A DNA stretch of 64,000 nt, taken from contig NZ_CP119779.1 in NCBI RefSeq assembly GCF_029338195.1, positions 868,001-932,000 on the forward strand, read 5' to 3'. This stretch comes from Haloarcula litorea (GTDB lineage Archaea; Halobacteriota; Halobacteria; Halobacteriales; Haloarculaceae). This document shows, one piece after another, positions 23,138 to 31,047 of this stretch. The position numbers were made by a program, and so were the translations under genes. How positions within the stretch are numbered: the first letter of the stretch is position 1; each line of letters starts with the position of its first letter. The notes beneath the pieces are model-generated. The model did not search any database. It was not told the origin of the DNA and saw only the letters and a list, made by a program, of their open reading frames with translations.

Positions 23138-25165
23138 TCAGGCCAGGAAGACGTGTCGCGGCCGGTCGGCCAGCACGTCCCGGCCCCAGCTCACCGTGTC
23201 CGAGAACTCGTCGGAACGGAAGAAGGCCATCGCGTCCTCCTTGCTGTCCCACTGGCTAGCGATGAACATATCGTTCTCGTCCTCGCGGTTGAACAGCAGC
23301 GCCGTCTCGCGGTGGCCGTCCATATCCGCCAGCAGGCCGCCGACGGTGTCGAACTTCTCGACGAACTCCGCGCGGTGGTCGGGCTTGACGGTGTAGAACA
23401 TCCCCATCGTGCCGAAGCCGTCGCCCTCGCCCTGTCGGCGGACGACCCCCGGAAGGTCCGTGAGGTACTCGCTCGCCGTCCCGGCGGCGTCCTCGGTGTC
23501 CCACAGCGATGCGACGGCGGCGGTCCCCGAGTCGGGGTCGGTGTAGACGCTCGTCCGGACGTGCGTGTCGTAGCGCTCGAACGCCGACCGGAGGTCCGCC
23601 ACCTCCTCGGCCAGTTCGTCGGGGTCGGCCTCCGAGTAGACCACCAGCGCGTAGACGTCTTCGCCGTGGGGCTGGCCGGCGTAGACGCCCGCTGACTCCA
23701 GTTGCTCGCGGATCGACTGCGAGGAGGCGGCCGCGGCCGCCTCGTCGCCGTCGGCGGCCCCGTCTCCCGAGACGGCGTCCGCCTCGCCCAGCGGCCCGCC
23801 GACCCGCTCCTCGACGCCGTCGAGGTCCGAGAGGAACCCCGCGGCCGTCTCGGCGGCCTCCTTGGCGGTCCAGACGCTGACGGCGAAGGTCTCGCCGCCC
23901 TCGGCCCGCACCGTCGTCAGGACGTGGCGGTCGTAGTGGTCGAAGCTCTCGCCCAGTTCCTCGGCCTCCTCGACCAGGTCCTCGGCGTCGGCCGACGAGC
24001 GGAACACGAGCGCGTAGTCGCCCGCGTCGTAGTCCTCGCCCTCCGAGAGGCCGAGCCGGCCGACGCGCTGGGCGGCGTCGTCGACCTCCTCGAAGTCGGC
24101 GGAGACGTCCGGGCGGCCGCCGCCGTGCCCGTCGTCCGCGTCGCCGTCGTCGTCCCCGTGCTCGGCCGTCTCGCCGTGGCGCTCCGCCGCCGGGTGGTCG
24201 GCGTCGGCGGGGTCGTCGCCGTGCGGGTGGTCCCCCTGCCCGGCGCTGCCGGGGTGTGGACCGCCGCGTTCCTCCGCGTCGCCGCCGCTCGTGGGCGCGT
24301 GGCCGCCGTCGCCCTCGGCGTGGGCCGCCGCGACCGTCTCGTCGCCGCGGGGGCCGACCGACCCGGCCCCGCCGTCGGTGGGCACCCGCTGGCCGGACAG
24401 CACCGCCGGCAGGTCCGCCGGGTCGAACTTCCGCCCGACGTAGAAGGGGCCAAAGTCGGCGAACTGGGAGGTCGAGGGGTCGAACCGCATCTCCGTCAGC
24501 AGGTCCTTGATGGCGGTCATGTCCTCGCTCCAGAGGGTGATCCCCCACTCCCAGTCGTCGAAGCCGACGGAGCCACAGATCATCTGGTTCACGTCGCCGC
24601 CGTATCCGCGGCCGATGTCGCCGTGCCGTTTGATGTGGGCCGCTCGCTCCTCGAAGGAGGTGTCGTACCAGTTCTGGTCGGGCTGGCGGCGCTTGCTCAT
24701 CGGGTAGAAGCAGACGAACTCCTCGTCGGGCACGTCCGGGTGGAGCCGCGCTTGGATGTACTGGGCCAGCCCCGAGTCGTCGTCGACCTCGCCCTCGAAG
24801 TACTCGCGGGACTTCTCCGTGTAGCCCGAGGCCTCCGTCACCGAGACGTAGGAGAACGACCGCTCGGTGAACCGGGCCAGTTCCGTCTGCTCGAAGTGCC
24901 GCTCGGCGGCGTCCAGATCGGCCATCGTCGGCCGCAGGTGGAGGATCAGCAGGTCGGCCTTGTGGCCGAGTACGGTGTAGACGGCCGTCTGCCCCTCCCG
25001 TGCGTCCTCGACGGCCTCGTAGGCCGAGAGGAACTCGACGCCCTCGGAGAGCGCCCGCTCCCGGACCCGCTGGGGGGCGTCGCGCCAGGCGTCCCAGTCG
25101 ACGGTCCGGCAGTCGTGTAGTACGTACCACCCTTCCTCCGTCTGCGGTGGCTTGCGCTGGTCCAT
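23138..25165 (-). CDS. HemQ/PitA-type chlorite dismutase-like haem protein with C-terminal ABM domain
   Basis: This 675-residue protein starts MDQRKPPQTEEGWYVLHDCR. Residues 1-250 form a chlorite dismutase/HemQ domain with Tyr154-Pro-Met-x-Lys158 (FYPMSKRR) and the haem-ligand His181 (KRHGDIGRGYGG), the residues used by coproheme decarboxylase. A His/Asp/Gly-rich linker (255-350) follows, then two similar repeats of about 90 residues (365-455 and 483-577), then an antibiotic-biosynthesis-monooxygenase (ABM) domain (585-675). It matches haloarchaeal PitA-type fusions. The role may be late haem synthesis or haem handling. A further ATG at 25204 would add 13 residues. Confidence 0.88.
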   Translation of the reverse strand: MDQRKPPQTEEGWYVLHDCRTVDWDAWRDAPQRVRERALSEGVEFLSAYEAVEDAREGQTAVYTVLGHKADLLILHLRPTMADLDAAERHFEQTELARFTERSFSYVSVTEASGYTEKSREYFEGEVDDDSGLAQYIQARLHPDVPDEEFVCFYPMSKRRQPDQNWYDTSFEERAAHIKRHGDIGRGYGGDVNQMICGSVGFDDWEWGITLWSEDMTAIKDLLTEMRFDPSTSQFADFGPFYVGRKFDPADLPAVLSGQRVPTDGGAGSVGPRGDETVAAAHAEGDGGHAPTSGGDAEERGGPHPGSAGQGDHPHGDDPADADHPAAERHGETAEHGDDDGDADDGHGGGRPDVSADFEEVDDAAQRVGRLGLSEGEDYDAGDYALVFRSSADAEDLVEEAEELGESFDHYDRHVLTTVRAEGGETFAVSVWTAKEAAETAAGFLSDLDGVEERVGGPLGEADAVSGDGAADGDEAAAAASSQSIREQLESAGVYAGQPHGEDVYALVVYSEADPDELAEEVADLRSAFERYDTHVRTSVYTDPDSGTAAVASLWDTEDAAGTASEYLTDLPGVVRRQGEGDGFGTMGMFYTVKPDHRAEFVEKFDTVGGLLADMDGHRETALLFNREDENDMFIASQWDSKEDAMAFFRSDEFSDTVSWGRDVLADRPRHVFLA

Positions 25166-25273
25166 GTCCGGGCGTTGCGCTTCGACGGTAAGGAACCTTC
25201 CCATATCAGAGGGCGAGGCTCGTGAGCGGCACCGCGCGGGCCGGGACGCGGGTCCCGACGGCAGACCGCGCCG

Positions 25274-25597
25274 TCACTCCGTCTCGACGCCGAACACGCG
25301 GTGGAGCTCCGACTCGATCTCGGCGACGTACGCCTCCAGGACCGTCGAGACCTTCTCGTCGTCGGCGACGACCGCCGTCAGCCGGTCGGTGGGGTCCGCC
25401 GGGAGTTCGACGTAGAACCCCTCGCGCTCGTCGTAGAAGGGCTCGGACTCGTCGAGGATCTGCTGGTCGATGGCGTGGACCAGCTCGGAGTCGTAGGTGT
25501 CGTTCATCCGCTCGAAGGCGTTCTTGTACGCCTTCTGGAGTTCGGGGAAGTAGTTGGCGTACTTGTCCTCGAACTTCGCGGGGTCGAAGTCGGTCAT
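25274..25597 (-). CDS. DUF5783 family protein
   Basis: This 107-residue acidic soluble protein begins MTDFDPAKFEDKYANYFPEL and contains QKAYKNAFERMNDTYDSELV and LTAVVADDEKVSTVLEAYVA. It matches a small, well conserved haloarchaeal family (DUF5783 as I recall it). Mostly helical with a central beta segment; no catalytic motif. It sits 108 bases upstream of the haem protein gene on the same strand. Confidence 0.8.
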   Translation of the reverse strand: MTDFDPAKFEDKYANYFPELQKAYKNAFERMNDTYDSELVHAIDQQILDESEPFYDEREGFYVELPADPTDRLTAVVADDEKVSTVLEAYVAEIESELHRVFGVETE

Positions 25598-25644
25598 ACG
25601 CGGAAGTCAGCGGGCCGACGATAAAGAGTGTCCGGACTCGCGGC

Positions 25645-25878
25645 CTACGGTCGCGTCGTCCGGGCGTCCCGCTTCGGGAGGTAGACGACGAGGTAGGTGA
25701 CGAAGGCGACGCCGAAGATGCCGCCCAGCACGAGGTAGACGCGGACGTCCAGCCCCAGCAGGATGGCCACCAGTTCCTCGATCGTGGCCCGCGGGTCGGC
25801 GAAGCCGAACGTCTCGGTGTACGCGAGCACGGCGGCGACGACGACCAGTGCGAGGTCGAACCAGCCACGCCTGTCCAT
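25645..25878 (-). CDS. Small two-helix membrane protein
   Basis: This 77-residue protein (MDRRGWFDLALVVVAAVLAY) has two transmembrane segments (about 8-24 and 49-69) linked by a segment with ATIEELVAILLGLDV, and a basic C-terminus (LPKRDARTTRP). The pattern suggests a haloarchaeal small membrane protein of unknown role. It lies between the DUF5783 and RecJ-like genes, all leftward. Confidence 0.65.
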   Translation of the reverse strand: MDRRGWFDLALVVVAAVLAYTETFGFADPRATIEELVAILLGLDVRVYLVLGGIFGVAFVTYLVVYLPKRDARTTRP

Positions 25879-25934
25879 TCGTCACCCCCTCGTCGGTGTG
25901 GGGGTTTAGCTCTTGTTGCCAGTCGTCAGCTGGC

Positions 25935-27395
25935 TTACGAGAGCTGGTCGGCCACCACGTCGTCGGCGGCCGCGACGAACGCCTCCGTCTCGCCGGCGGG
26001 GATGGTCGCCCCGGCGGCGATGTCGTGGCCGCCGCCGTCGCCGCCGACCGACTGGGCGGCCTCTCGCATCACTACCGAGAGGTCGACGCCGCGGCCGACG
26101 AGCGGGCCGGTCGCCCGCGCGGAGACCTTCCGCTCGCCGTCGGCGTCGGCGAAGGCGACGATCGGCTTGTCGGCGTCGACGCCGTCGGTCCCGAGCGCCA
26201 TCCCCGCGACGATGCCGACGATGGTCTCGCGGACGGCGTCGCCGGCGTCGAAGTACTGGACGTGCTCGGCCTGGGTGACGCCCCGCTCCTTGACGAGGTC
26301 CAGCCCCTCCGAGAGGTTCCGGCGGTGGGTCGCGAGCAGTTTCCGGGCCCGTTCGAGCGGGGCCGCGCGCTCGCCGAGACAGACCGCCAGTCCCACGTCG
26401 GCGCGCTCGTAGCGGGCGGTGGCGTTCAGCAGCGTCGAGAACTCGCTCGCGTCCCGCAGTTCGGTGCCGCTTGGCTCGTCGGTCAGCGTGTAGGTCGTCC
26501 CGACCAGCGACTGGATCTTGTCGGCCGGGACCCCGCGCTGGACCGCGCGCTGGACCAGCGCGCTGGCGACGGTCTGGCGCTCGTCGTCGGTCAGGTCCGC
26601 CCACGTCCGCCACTCGCCGTCCCGTCTCAAATCTAGCCCCAGCTCCTCGAGGAATCGAGTCGCGCCGGCCTGGTCGTTCGAGATCCCGGGGATGGGGACC
26701 TCGGTGGCGTACTCCAGCAGCTTCGGGAGCGGGCGGGTCTGCTTGCCGTACAGCGTGAGGTCGGTGCCCTCCTCCAGGACGCCGGCGGCCGACCCCTCCT
26801 CGACGATGCCGGCGTTCGCGCCCACGAGTTCGCCGCCGACGGCCTGCATGTCGCCGACCGCGCCCACGACGGCCAGCGCGGCCAGGTCGCGGTTGTCGCC
26901 GTCGGCGGGTTCGAGCGCCCGCGCCAGGACGTAGGCCGCGCCCGCGCCCGACAGTTCCGACGCGCCGTCGAGGCCGACCAGGAGCGGGTTGCAGTGGTGG
27001 TCGAAGTCGGCGTAGCCGTCGGTCTCGCGGACCGCGTCCGGGTGGCAGCCGGCGGGGTCGGCCGGCTGGTGGTGGTCGGCGACGACGGCCTCGAAGTCCC
27101 CGCGAGCGACGTGCTCGGAGATGACGTCGAGTTGCCCGGAGCCGAAGTCGGTGAACAGCACCGTGTCGTACTCGCGGGCGGCGATGCTTTCGATCTCGTC
27201 GGCGTCCAGTTGCTTCTTGAACACCGTCTCGACGGGGATACCGGCCCGCGCCAGCGCCGTCGTGGCGACGGCGGCGCTGGTCAGCCCGTCGGCGTCGATG
27301 TGGGAGGCGAGCAACACGCGGTCGGCCGCCCGGAGCCGGTCGGCACAGGCTGACGCGCGGTCGGCGAGCGCCGGGACGGGGGCGGAGCCACTCAT
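25935..27395 (-). CDS. RecJ-like DHH-family exonuclease/phosphoesterase
   Basis: This 486-residue protein has the DHH superfamily motifs: LLASHIDADGLTSAAV (motif I), DTVLFTDFGSGQ (II), VADHHQP (III, DHH) and GAVGDMQ. The C-terminal DHHA1-type GGGHDIAAGATIPAGE binds substrate. Archaeal RecJ-like proteins act as single-strand exonucleases or, as GAN, associate with GINS in the replisome. A start at 27395 (MSGSAPVPALADRAS) is preferred to a longer reading. It is divergent from pspA. Confidence 0.9.
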   Translation of the reverse strand: MSGSAPVPALADRASACADRLRAADRVLLASHIDADGLTSAAVATTALARAGIPVETVFKKQLDADEIESIAAREYDTVLFTDFGSGQLDVISEHVARGDFEAVVADHHQPADPAGCHPDAVRETDGYADFDHHCNPLLVGLDGASELSGAGAAYVLARALEPADGDNRDLAALAVVGAVGDMQAVGGELVGANAGIVEEGSAAGVLEEGTDLTLYGKQTRPLPKLLEYATEVPIPGISNDQAGATRFLEELGLDLRRDGEWRTWADLTDDERQTVASALVQRAVQRGVPADKIQSLVGTTYTLTDEPSGTELRDASEFSTLLNATARYERADVGLAVCLGERAAPLERARKLLATHRRNLSEGLDLVKERGVTQAEHVQYFDAGDAVRETIVGIVAGMALGTDGVDADKPIVAFADADGERKVSARATGPLVGRGVDLSVVMREAAQSVGGDGGGHDIAAGATIPAGETEAFVAAADDVVADQLS

Positions 27396-27462
27396 CGTCA
27401 CCGGGTAGGTGCGCCCCCGGATAAAAACCCTCAGTCGCGGGGGCACCGGCCGCGCCGTTAGT

Positions 27463-27468
27463 GTTATC
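27463..27468 (+). promoter_or_regulatory. TATA-like box for the pspA leader transcript
   Basis: GTTATC lies about 27 bases before the ATG at 27492, not before the pspA start at 27554. This predicts a transcript beginning at the leader ORF. Confidence 0.45.
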
Positions 27469-27491
27469 TCTCTGTCACTCGTAACGACCGT

Positions 27492-27557
27492 ATGTTCTCC
27501 GGCACACCCGCCGCGGTCGCGTCGCCGACAACCGCTCCCGCGGAGGGCCGACGATGA
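27492..27557 (+). CDS. 21-codon leader ORF upstream of pspA
   Basis: Reading ATG at 27492 gives MFSGTPAAVASPTTAPAEGR plus a final R, then TGA. The TGA overlaps the ATG of pspA (ATGA at 27554-27557), so ribosomes ending here could restart on pspA. The ORF start, rather than the pspA start, is at the right distance from the TATA-like box. GC-rich third positions are consistent with translation. It may be a regulatory leader peptide; function unproven. Confidence 0.4.
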   Translation: MFSGTPAAVASPTTAPAEGRR

Positions 27558-28291
27558 GCCTCCTCGGACGGCTCGCGTACACGATCCGTGCGAAGCTGAA
27601 CGCGCTGCTGAACCGGGCCTCGGACCCGAGCGCGGAGCTGGACTACTCCTACGAGGAGCTGCGCGACGAACTCCAGAACGTCACGCGCGGGGTCGCCGAC
27701 GTGACCACTCAGAAGAAGCGCCTGGAGATCCACCGCCGTCGCCTCCGCGAGAACGTCGAGAAGTACGACGGCCAGGCCCGCGAGGCGATGCGGGCCGACC
27801 GGGAGGACCTCGCGCGGAAGGCGCTGGCGAAGAAACAGACCCACGTGGGCCAGATCGCAGACCTCTCGGACCAGATCGACGAGCTCCAGGCCACCCAGGA
27901 CCGGCTGGTCGGCAAGCGCGCCGAGCTGGCCAGCCGCATCGAGCAGTTCCGCACGGAGAAGGAGACGATGAAGGCCCGCTACGAGGCCGCCGAGGCCTCC
28001 GCCCGCGTCGCCGAGGCGTTCACCGGCGTCGGCGACGAGATGGCCGACGTGAGCCGCGCCATCGAGCGGGTGAGCGAGCGGACCGAGCGGATGGAGGCCC
28101 GCGCCGCCGCCCTCGAGGAGCTGGAGGAGAGCGGGCAGCTGGAGTCGGTGCTCGACGAGGGCGACGACGTCGAGCGGGAGCTGGACCGCCTCTCGAACGA
28201 ACGGGCCGTCGAGTACGAGCTCGAACGGCTGCGCGGCGAACTCGGGGAGGGAGCCGAGGCGGGCGAGCCGGAGCTCGAACCGACCGCGTAA
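27554..28291 (+). CDS. pspA: PspA/IM30 family coiled-coil protein
   Basis: This 245-residue protein (MSLLGRLAYTIRAKLNALLN) is almost wholly helical, with an N-terminal amphipathic helix and a long coiled coil (about 25-180), as in PspA, Vipp1 and ESCRT-III-like membrane-remodelling proteins. YSYEELRDELQNVTRGVADV and AREAMRADREDLARKALAKK are family features. It probably supports membrane integrity under stress. It has no adjacent PspB/PspC genes. It is tail-to-tail with the MFS gene, one base apart. Confidence 0.92.
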   Translation: MSLLGRLAYTIRAKLNALLNRASDPSAELDYSYEELRDELQNVTRGVADVTTQKKRLEIHRRRLRENVEKYDGQAREAMRADREDLARKALAKKQTHVGQIADLSDQIDELQATQDRLVGKRAELASRIEQFRTEKETMKARYEAAEASARVAEAFTGVGDEMADVSRAIERVSERTERMEARAAALEELEESGQLESVLDEGDDVERELDRLSNERAVEYELERLRGELGEGAEAGEPELEPTA

Positions 28292-28292
28292 G

Positions 28293-29489
28293 TCACGCCG
28301 TCCGGCGGGCCACGACGGCGACGAAGGCGACGCCGACGCCCACGCCGGCCGCCAGCAGCAGCCAGCCCGCGCGGTAGGAGACGGTGTCGGCCAGCCAGCC
28401 GAAGGCCGGCGGGGCCAGCAGCGCGCCGGCGTTGAGCGCGGTCTGCCCGCCGGCGGTCGCGGCTCCCACCTCGTCGGCCGGGACCAGCGCCGTCAGGCAG
28501 GCGTAGTAGAGGCCCGTGAAGCCGAGGACCGTCGCGCCGACGCCGACGACCAGCGCGAGCGCGACCGGCCGCGGGAGCTCCGGCACCGCCAGCGCGGCCA
28601 GCAGCGCGGCCCCCAGCGCGGCCTGTCCGAGCAGGACCGTCGCGTTGGCGCGGGCCTCGCCGGCCTCGCGGCGGTCGGCCAGCGCGCCGGCGGCGACGCG
28701 GCCCGCGCTGCCGGCGACCTGCATCGCGGCGAACGCGAGGCCCGCGACGGCGACGGAGACGCCGACGGCGTCGGTCAGGTACAGCGTCGCGTAGCCGACC
28801 GTCGTGAACAGCGCGGCCCCGAGGAAGAAGCCCGCGGCCGAGAGCGCGACGTACGGGCCGTTCGCACCGAGGCCGCGGACGTCGGGGAGCCGCCAGGCGT
28901 CGCCGGGCGCGCCGCGGTAGCCGGCGGCGAAGACGGCGGCCGCGACCAGGGCCGCCCCGCCGGCGACGAGGAACCCGAGGTTCCACGCGCCGACCGACGG
29001 CGCGACGCTGACGACGAGGACGGCGGCGACGCCGCTACCGCCGGTGACGCCCACCTGCTTGATCCCCATCGCCCGCCCCCGGAGCGCCGGTCCGACGCTG
29101 GTGACGATGGCGCGGTTGGTCGCCGGCATCGCGGTCGCGTAGGCGGCCCCGAGGAAGACGGCCGCGACCAGCAGCGTCGGGAGCCCGTCGGCGAGGCCGA
29201 CGCCCGCGACGCCCGCGCCCAGCGCGAGGAGGCCCGCGACCATCACCGGCTTCTCGCCGACGCCGTCGACGGCCGCGCCGACGGGGAACAGCGCCACCGT
29301 GTACCCGAGCGTCGCCGCCGTGACGACGACGCCGACGAGAAAGCGCGAGAGGTCCAGGCGGGCCTGGAGCAGCGCGGTCCCAGCGAACAGCGCGTAGAAG
29401 CAGGTGCTGGCGACGACCTGCCAGGCAGTCACCAGCCCCAGCGGCCGGGCGACGCTCGCGAACCCGCTCTCCGACGGTTCGGCCGCCAT
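28293..29489 (-). CDS. MFS transporter
   Basis: This 398-residue protein has twelve predicted transmembrane segments, with the MFS loop 2-3 motif seen as PVGAAVDGVGEKPVMVAGLL and RGRAMGIKQVGVTGGSGVAA in the region of helices 4-5. The substrate is unknown. Its ATG overlaps the stop of hemD by one base, so it is the last gene of the hemC-cobA-hemD operon, suggesting a role connected to tetrapyrroles, their precursors or their metals. Confidence 0.9.
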   Translation of the reverse strand: MAAEPSESGFASVARPLGLVTAWQVVASTCFYALFAGTALLQARLDLSRFLVGVVVTAATLGYTVALFPVGAAVDGVGEKPVMVAGLLALGAGVAGVGLADGLPTLLVAAVFLGAAYATAMPATNRAIVTSVGPALRGRAMGIKQVGVTGGSGVAAVLVVSVAPSVGAWNLGFLVAGGAALVAAAVFAAGYRGAPGDAWRLPDVRGLGANGPYVALSAAGFFLGAALFTTVGYATLYLTDAVGVSVAVAGLAFAAMQVAGSAGRVAAGALADRREAGEARANATVLLGQAALGAALLAALAVPELPRPVALALVVGVGATVLGFTGLYYACLTALVPADEVGAATAGGQTALNAGALLAPPAFGWLADTVSYRAGWLLLAAGVGVGVAFVAVVARRTA

Positions 29490-30241
29490 CAGTCGCGGTG
29501 GGTCGGGGCCGCCGCCTCGACCACTTCGCAGGCCAGCGTCTCGAAGTCAGCGCGGTCGGGGACGACGGTGACCGCGATCCCGTGCTCCTCGGCCGTCTCC
29601 CTGGTGGGCTCGCCGATCGCGCCGACGGTCGCGTCGCTGAGGCCCTCGATCGCCGCCTCGCGGACGCCCCGCTCGTCGGCCGCCGCCAGGAAGTGCTCGA
29701 CGGTCAGCGAGGAGGTGAAAAGCGCCGCGTCCAGCTCGCCGTCGGCCGCCAGCTCGGCCGACTCCCCGCTGTCTGCGGGCCGGACCAGCCGATAGAGGAC
29801 GGTTTCGTGGACGTACGCGCCGGCCGCGTCGAGCCCGTCGGTCAACACGGCCGAGCCGTGGTCCGAGCGGGCCACCTCGACGCGAGCGCCGTCGACGTCA
29901 CCGTCGAGCGCGTCGACCAGTCCCGCGGAGGAGAACTCCTCGGGCACCACGTCGACGGCGTAGCCGGCCTCCCGGAGCGCCGCCGCGGTGGCGTCCCCGA
30001 TGGCACACACCGTCGCCGTCCCGGGGTGCCAGTCGGCCTCGGCCGCGAGTTCGACGCCGGTCTTGCTCGTCAGGACGACGTAGTCGGCGTCGGTCCGGGG
30101 GACGGCCTCGGTCGGTTCGACGGCGAGCATCGGATCGGGGACCGGGTCGGCACCGAGCGACTCCAGCAGTTCGACGGCGGCCGCGAGGCGCTCGTCGTCC
30201 GGGCGGAACGCCGCGACCCGCAGGCGCGGCTCCTCGCGCAT
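29489..30241 (-). CDS. hemD: Uroporphyrinogen-III synthase
   Basis: This 250-residue enzyme cyclises and inverts ring D of hydroxymethylbilane to give uroporphyrinogen III. HemD proteins are weakly conserved; here the support is ADYVVLTSKTGVELAAEA, DAALFTSSLTVEHFLAAADE, DATVGAIGEPTRETAEEHGI, and the place immediately downstream of cobA and hemC. Start MREEPRLRVAAFRPDD overlaps the cobA stop. Length is normal. Confidence 0.92.
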   Translation of the reverse strand: MREEPRLRVAAFRPDDERLAAAVELLESLGADPVPDPMLAVEPTEAVPRTDADYVVLTSKTGVELAAEADWHPGTATVCAIGDATAAALREAGYAVDVVPEEFSSAGLVDALDGDVDGARVEVARSDHGSAVLTDGLDAAGAYVHETVLYRLVRPADSGESAELAADGELDAALFTSSLTVEHFLAAADERGVREAAIEGLSDATVGAIGEPTRETAEEHGIAVTVVPDRADFETLACEVVEAAAPTHRD

Positions 30242-31047
30242 CACGCGCCCTCCAGGAACTCGACGACGCGCTCGCGCTGGCCGGCCACGTCGCCGATGAC
30301 GGTGATCGCGGGCGGTTCGATCCCCTCGCTGTCCCGCACGTCGACGATCGTCTCCAGGGTGCCGGTCGCGACCCGCTGGTCGGGCCAGGTCGCCCGCTCG
30401 ACCAGGGCGACGGGCGTGTCGGGGGCCATCCCCGCCGCCCGCAGCGCGGCGGTGTAGTCGGGCAGTTTGCCGACGCCCATCAGGACGACGATGGTGCCGC
30501 CGGTGGCCGCCAGCGCCGCCCAGTCGACGGCCGATTCCTCCTTGGTCGGGTCCTCGTGGCCCGTGACGAACGAGACCGAGGAGACGTGGTCGCGGTGGGT
30601 CACGGGGATGCCGGCGACCTCCGGGCCGGCGATGGCGCTCGTGATGCCCGGCACCACCTCGAACGGGATCCCGTGCTCGGCGAGGTGGACCATCTCCTCG
30701 CCGCCGCGGCCGAAGACGGTCGGGTCCCCGCCTTTCAGCCGGACGACCGTCTCGCCCGCCTCGGCGAGTTCGACCAGCCGGGCGTTGGTGTACTCCTGTG
30801 GCGTCCACTCGCCGCCTGCCCGCTTGCCCACGTCCTCGCGTTTGGCCTCGGGGATCAGGTCCAGGATCTCCGGCCCCGGGAGCTTGTCGTGGAGCACCAC
30901 GTCGGCCTCCTCCAGCAGCCGGCGGGCCTTCACCGTCAGCAGGTCCGGGTCGCCGGGGCCGGAGCCGACGAGGTACACCTTACCGGCCGCGTCCGCCGAA
31001 CCGGTCGCGCCACCCTCGGCGTCGGGATCGACGGCGTCGTCGCTCAC
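30241..31047 (-). CDS. cobA: Uroporphyrinogen-III C-methyltransferase
   Basis: This 268-residue SAM-dependent enzyme methylates uroporphyrinogen III at C2 and C7 to precorrin-2, the branch point to siroheme, cobalamin and the archaeal haem route. KVYLVGSGPGDPDLLTVKAR, VRLKGGDPTVFGRGGEEM, and GITSAIAGPEVAGIPVTHR are its signatures. The N-terminal 20 residues are an acidic extension. The start overlaps the hemC stop by 4 bases and its stop overlaps hemD. It has no fused CysG dehydrogenase domain. Confidence 0.96.
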   Translation of the reverse strand: MSDDAVDPDAEGGATGSADAAGKVYLVGSGPGDPDLLTVKARRLLEEADVVLHDKLPGPEILDLIPEAKREDVGKRAGGEWTPQEYTNARLVELAEAGETVVRLKGGDPTVFGRGGEEMVHLAEHGIPFEVVPGITSAIAGPEVAGIPVTHRDHVSSVSFVTGHEDPTKEESAVDWAALAATGGTIVVLMGVGKLPDYTAALRAAGMAPDTPVALVERATWPDQRVATGTLETIVDVRDSEGIEPPAITVIGDVAGQRERVVEFLEGA

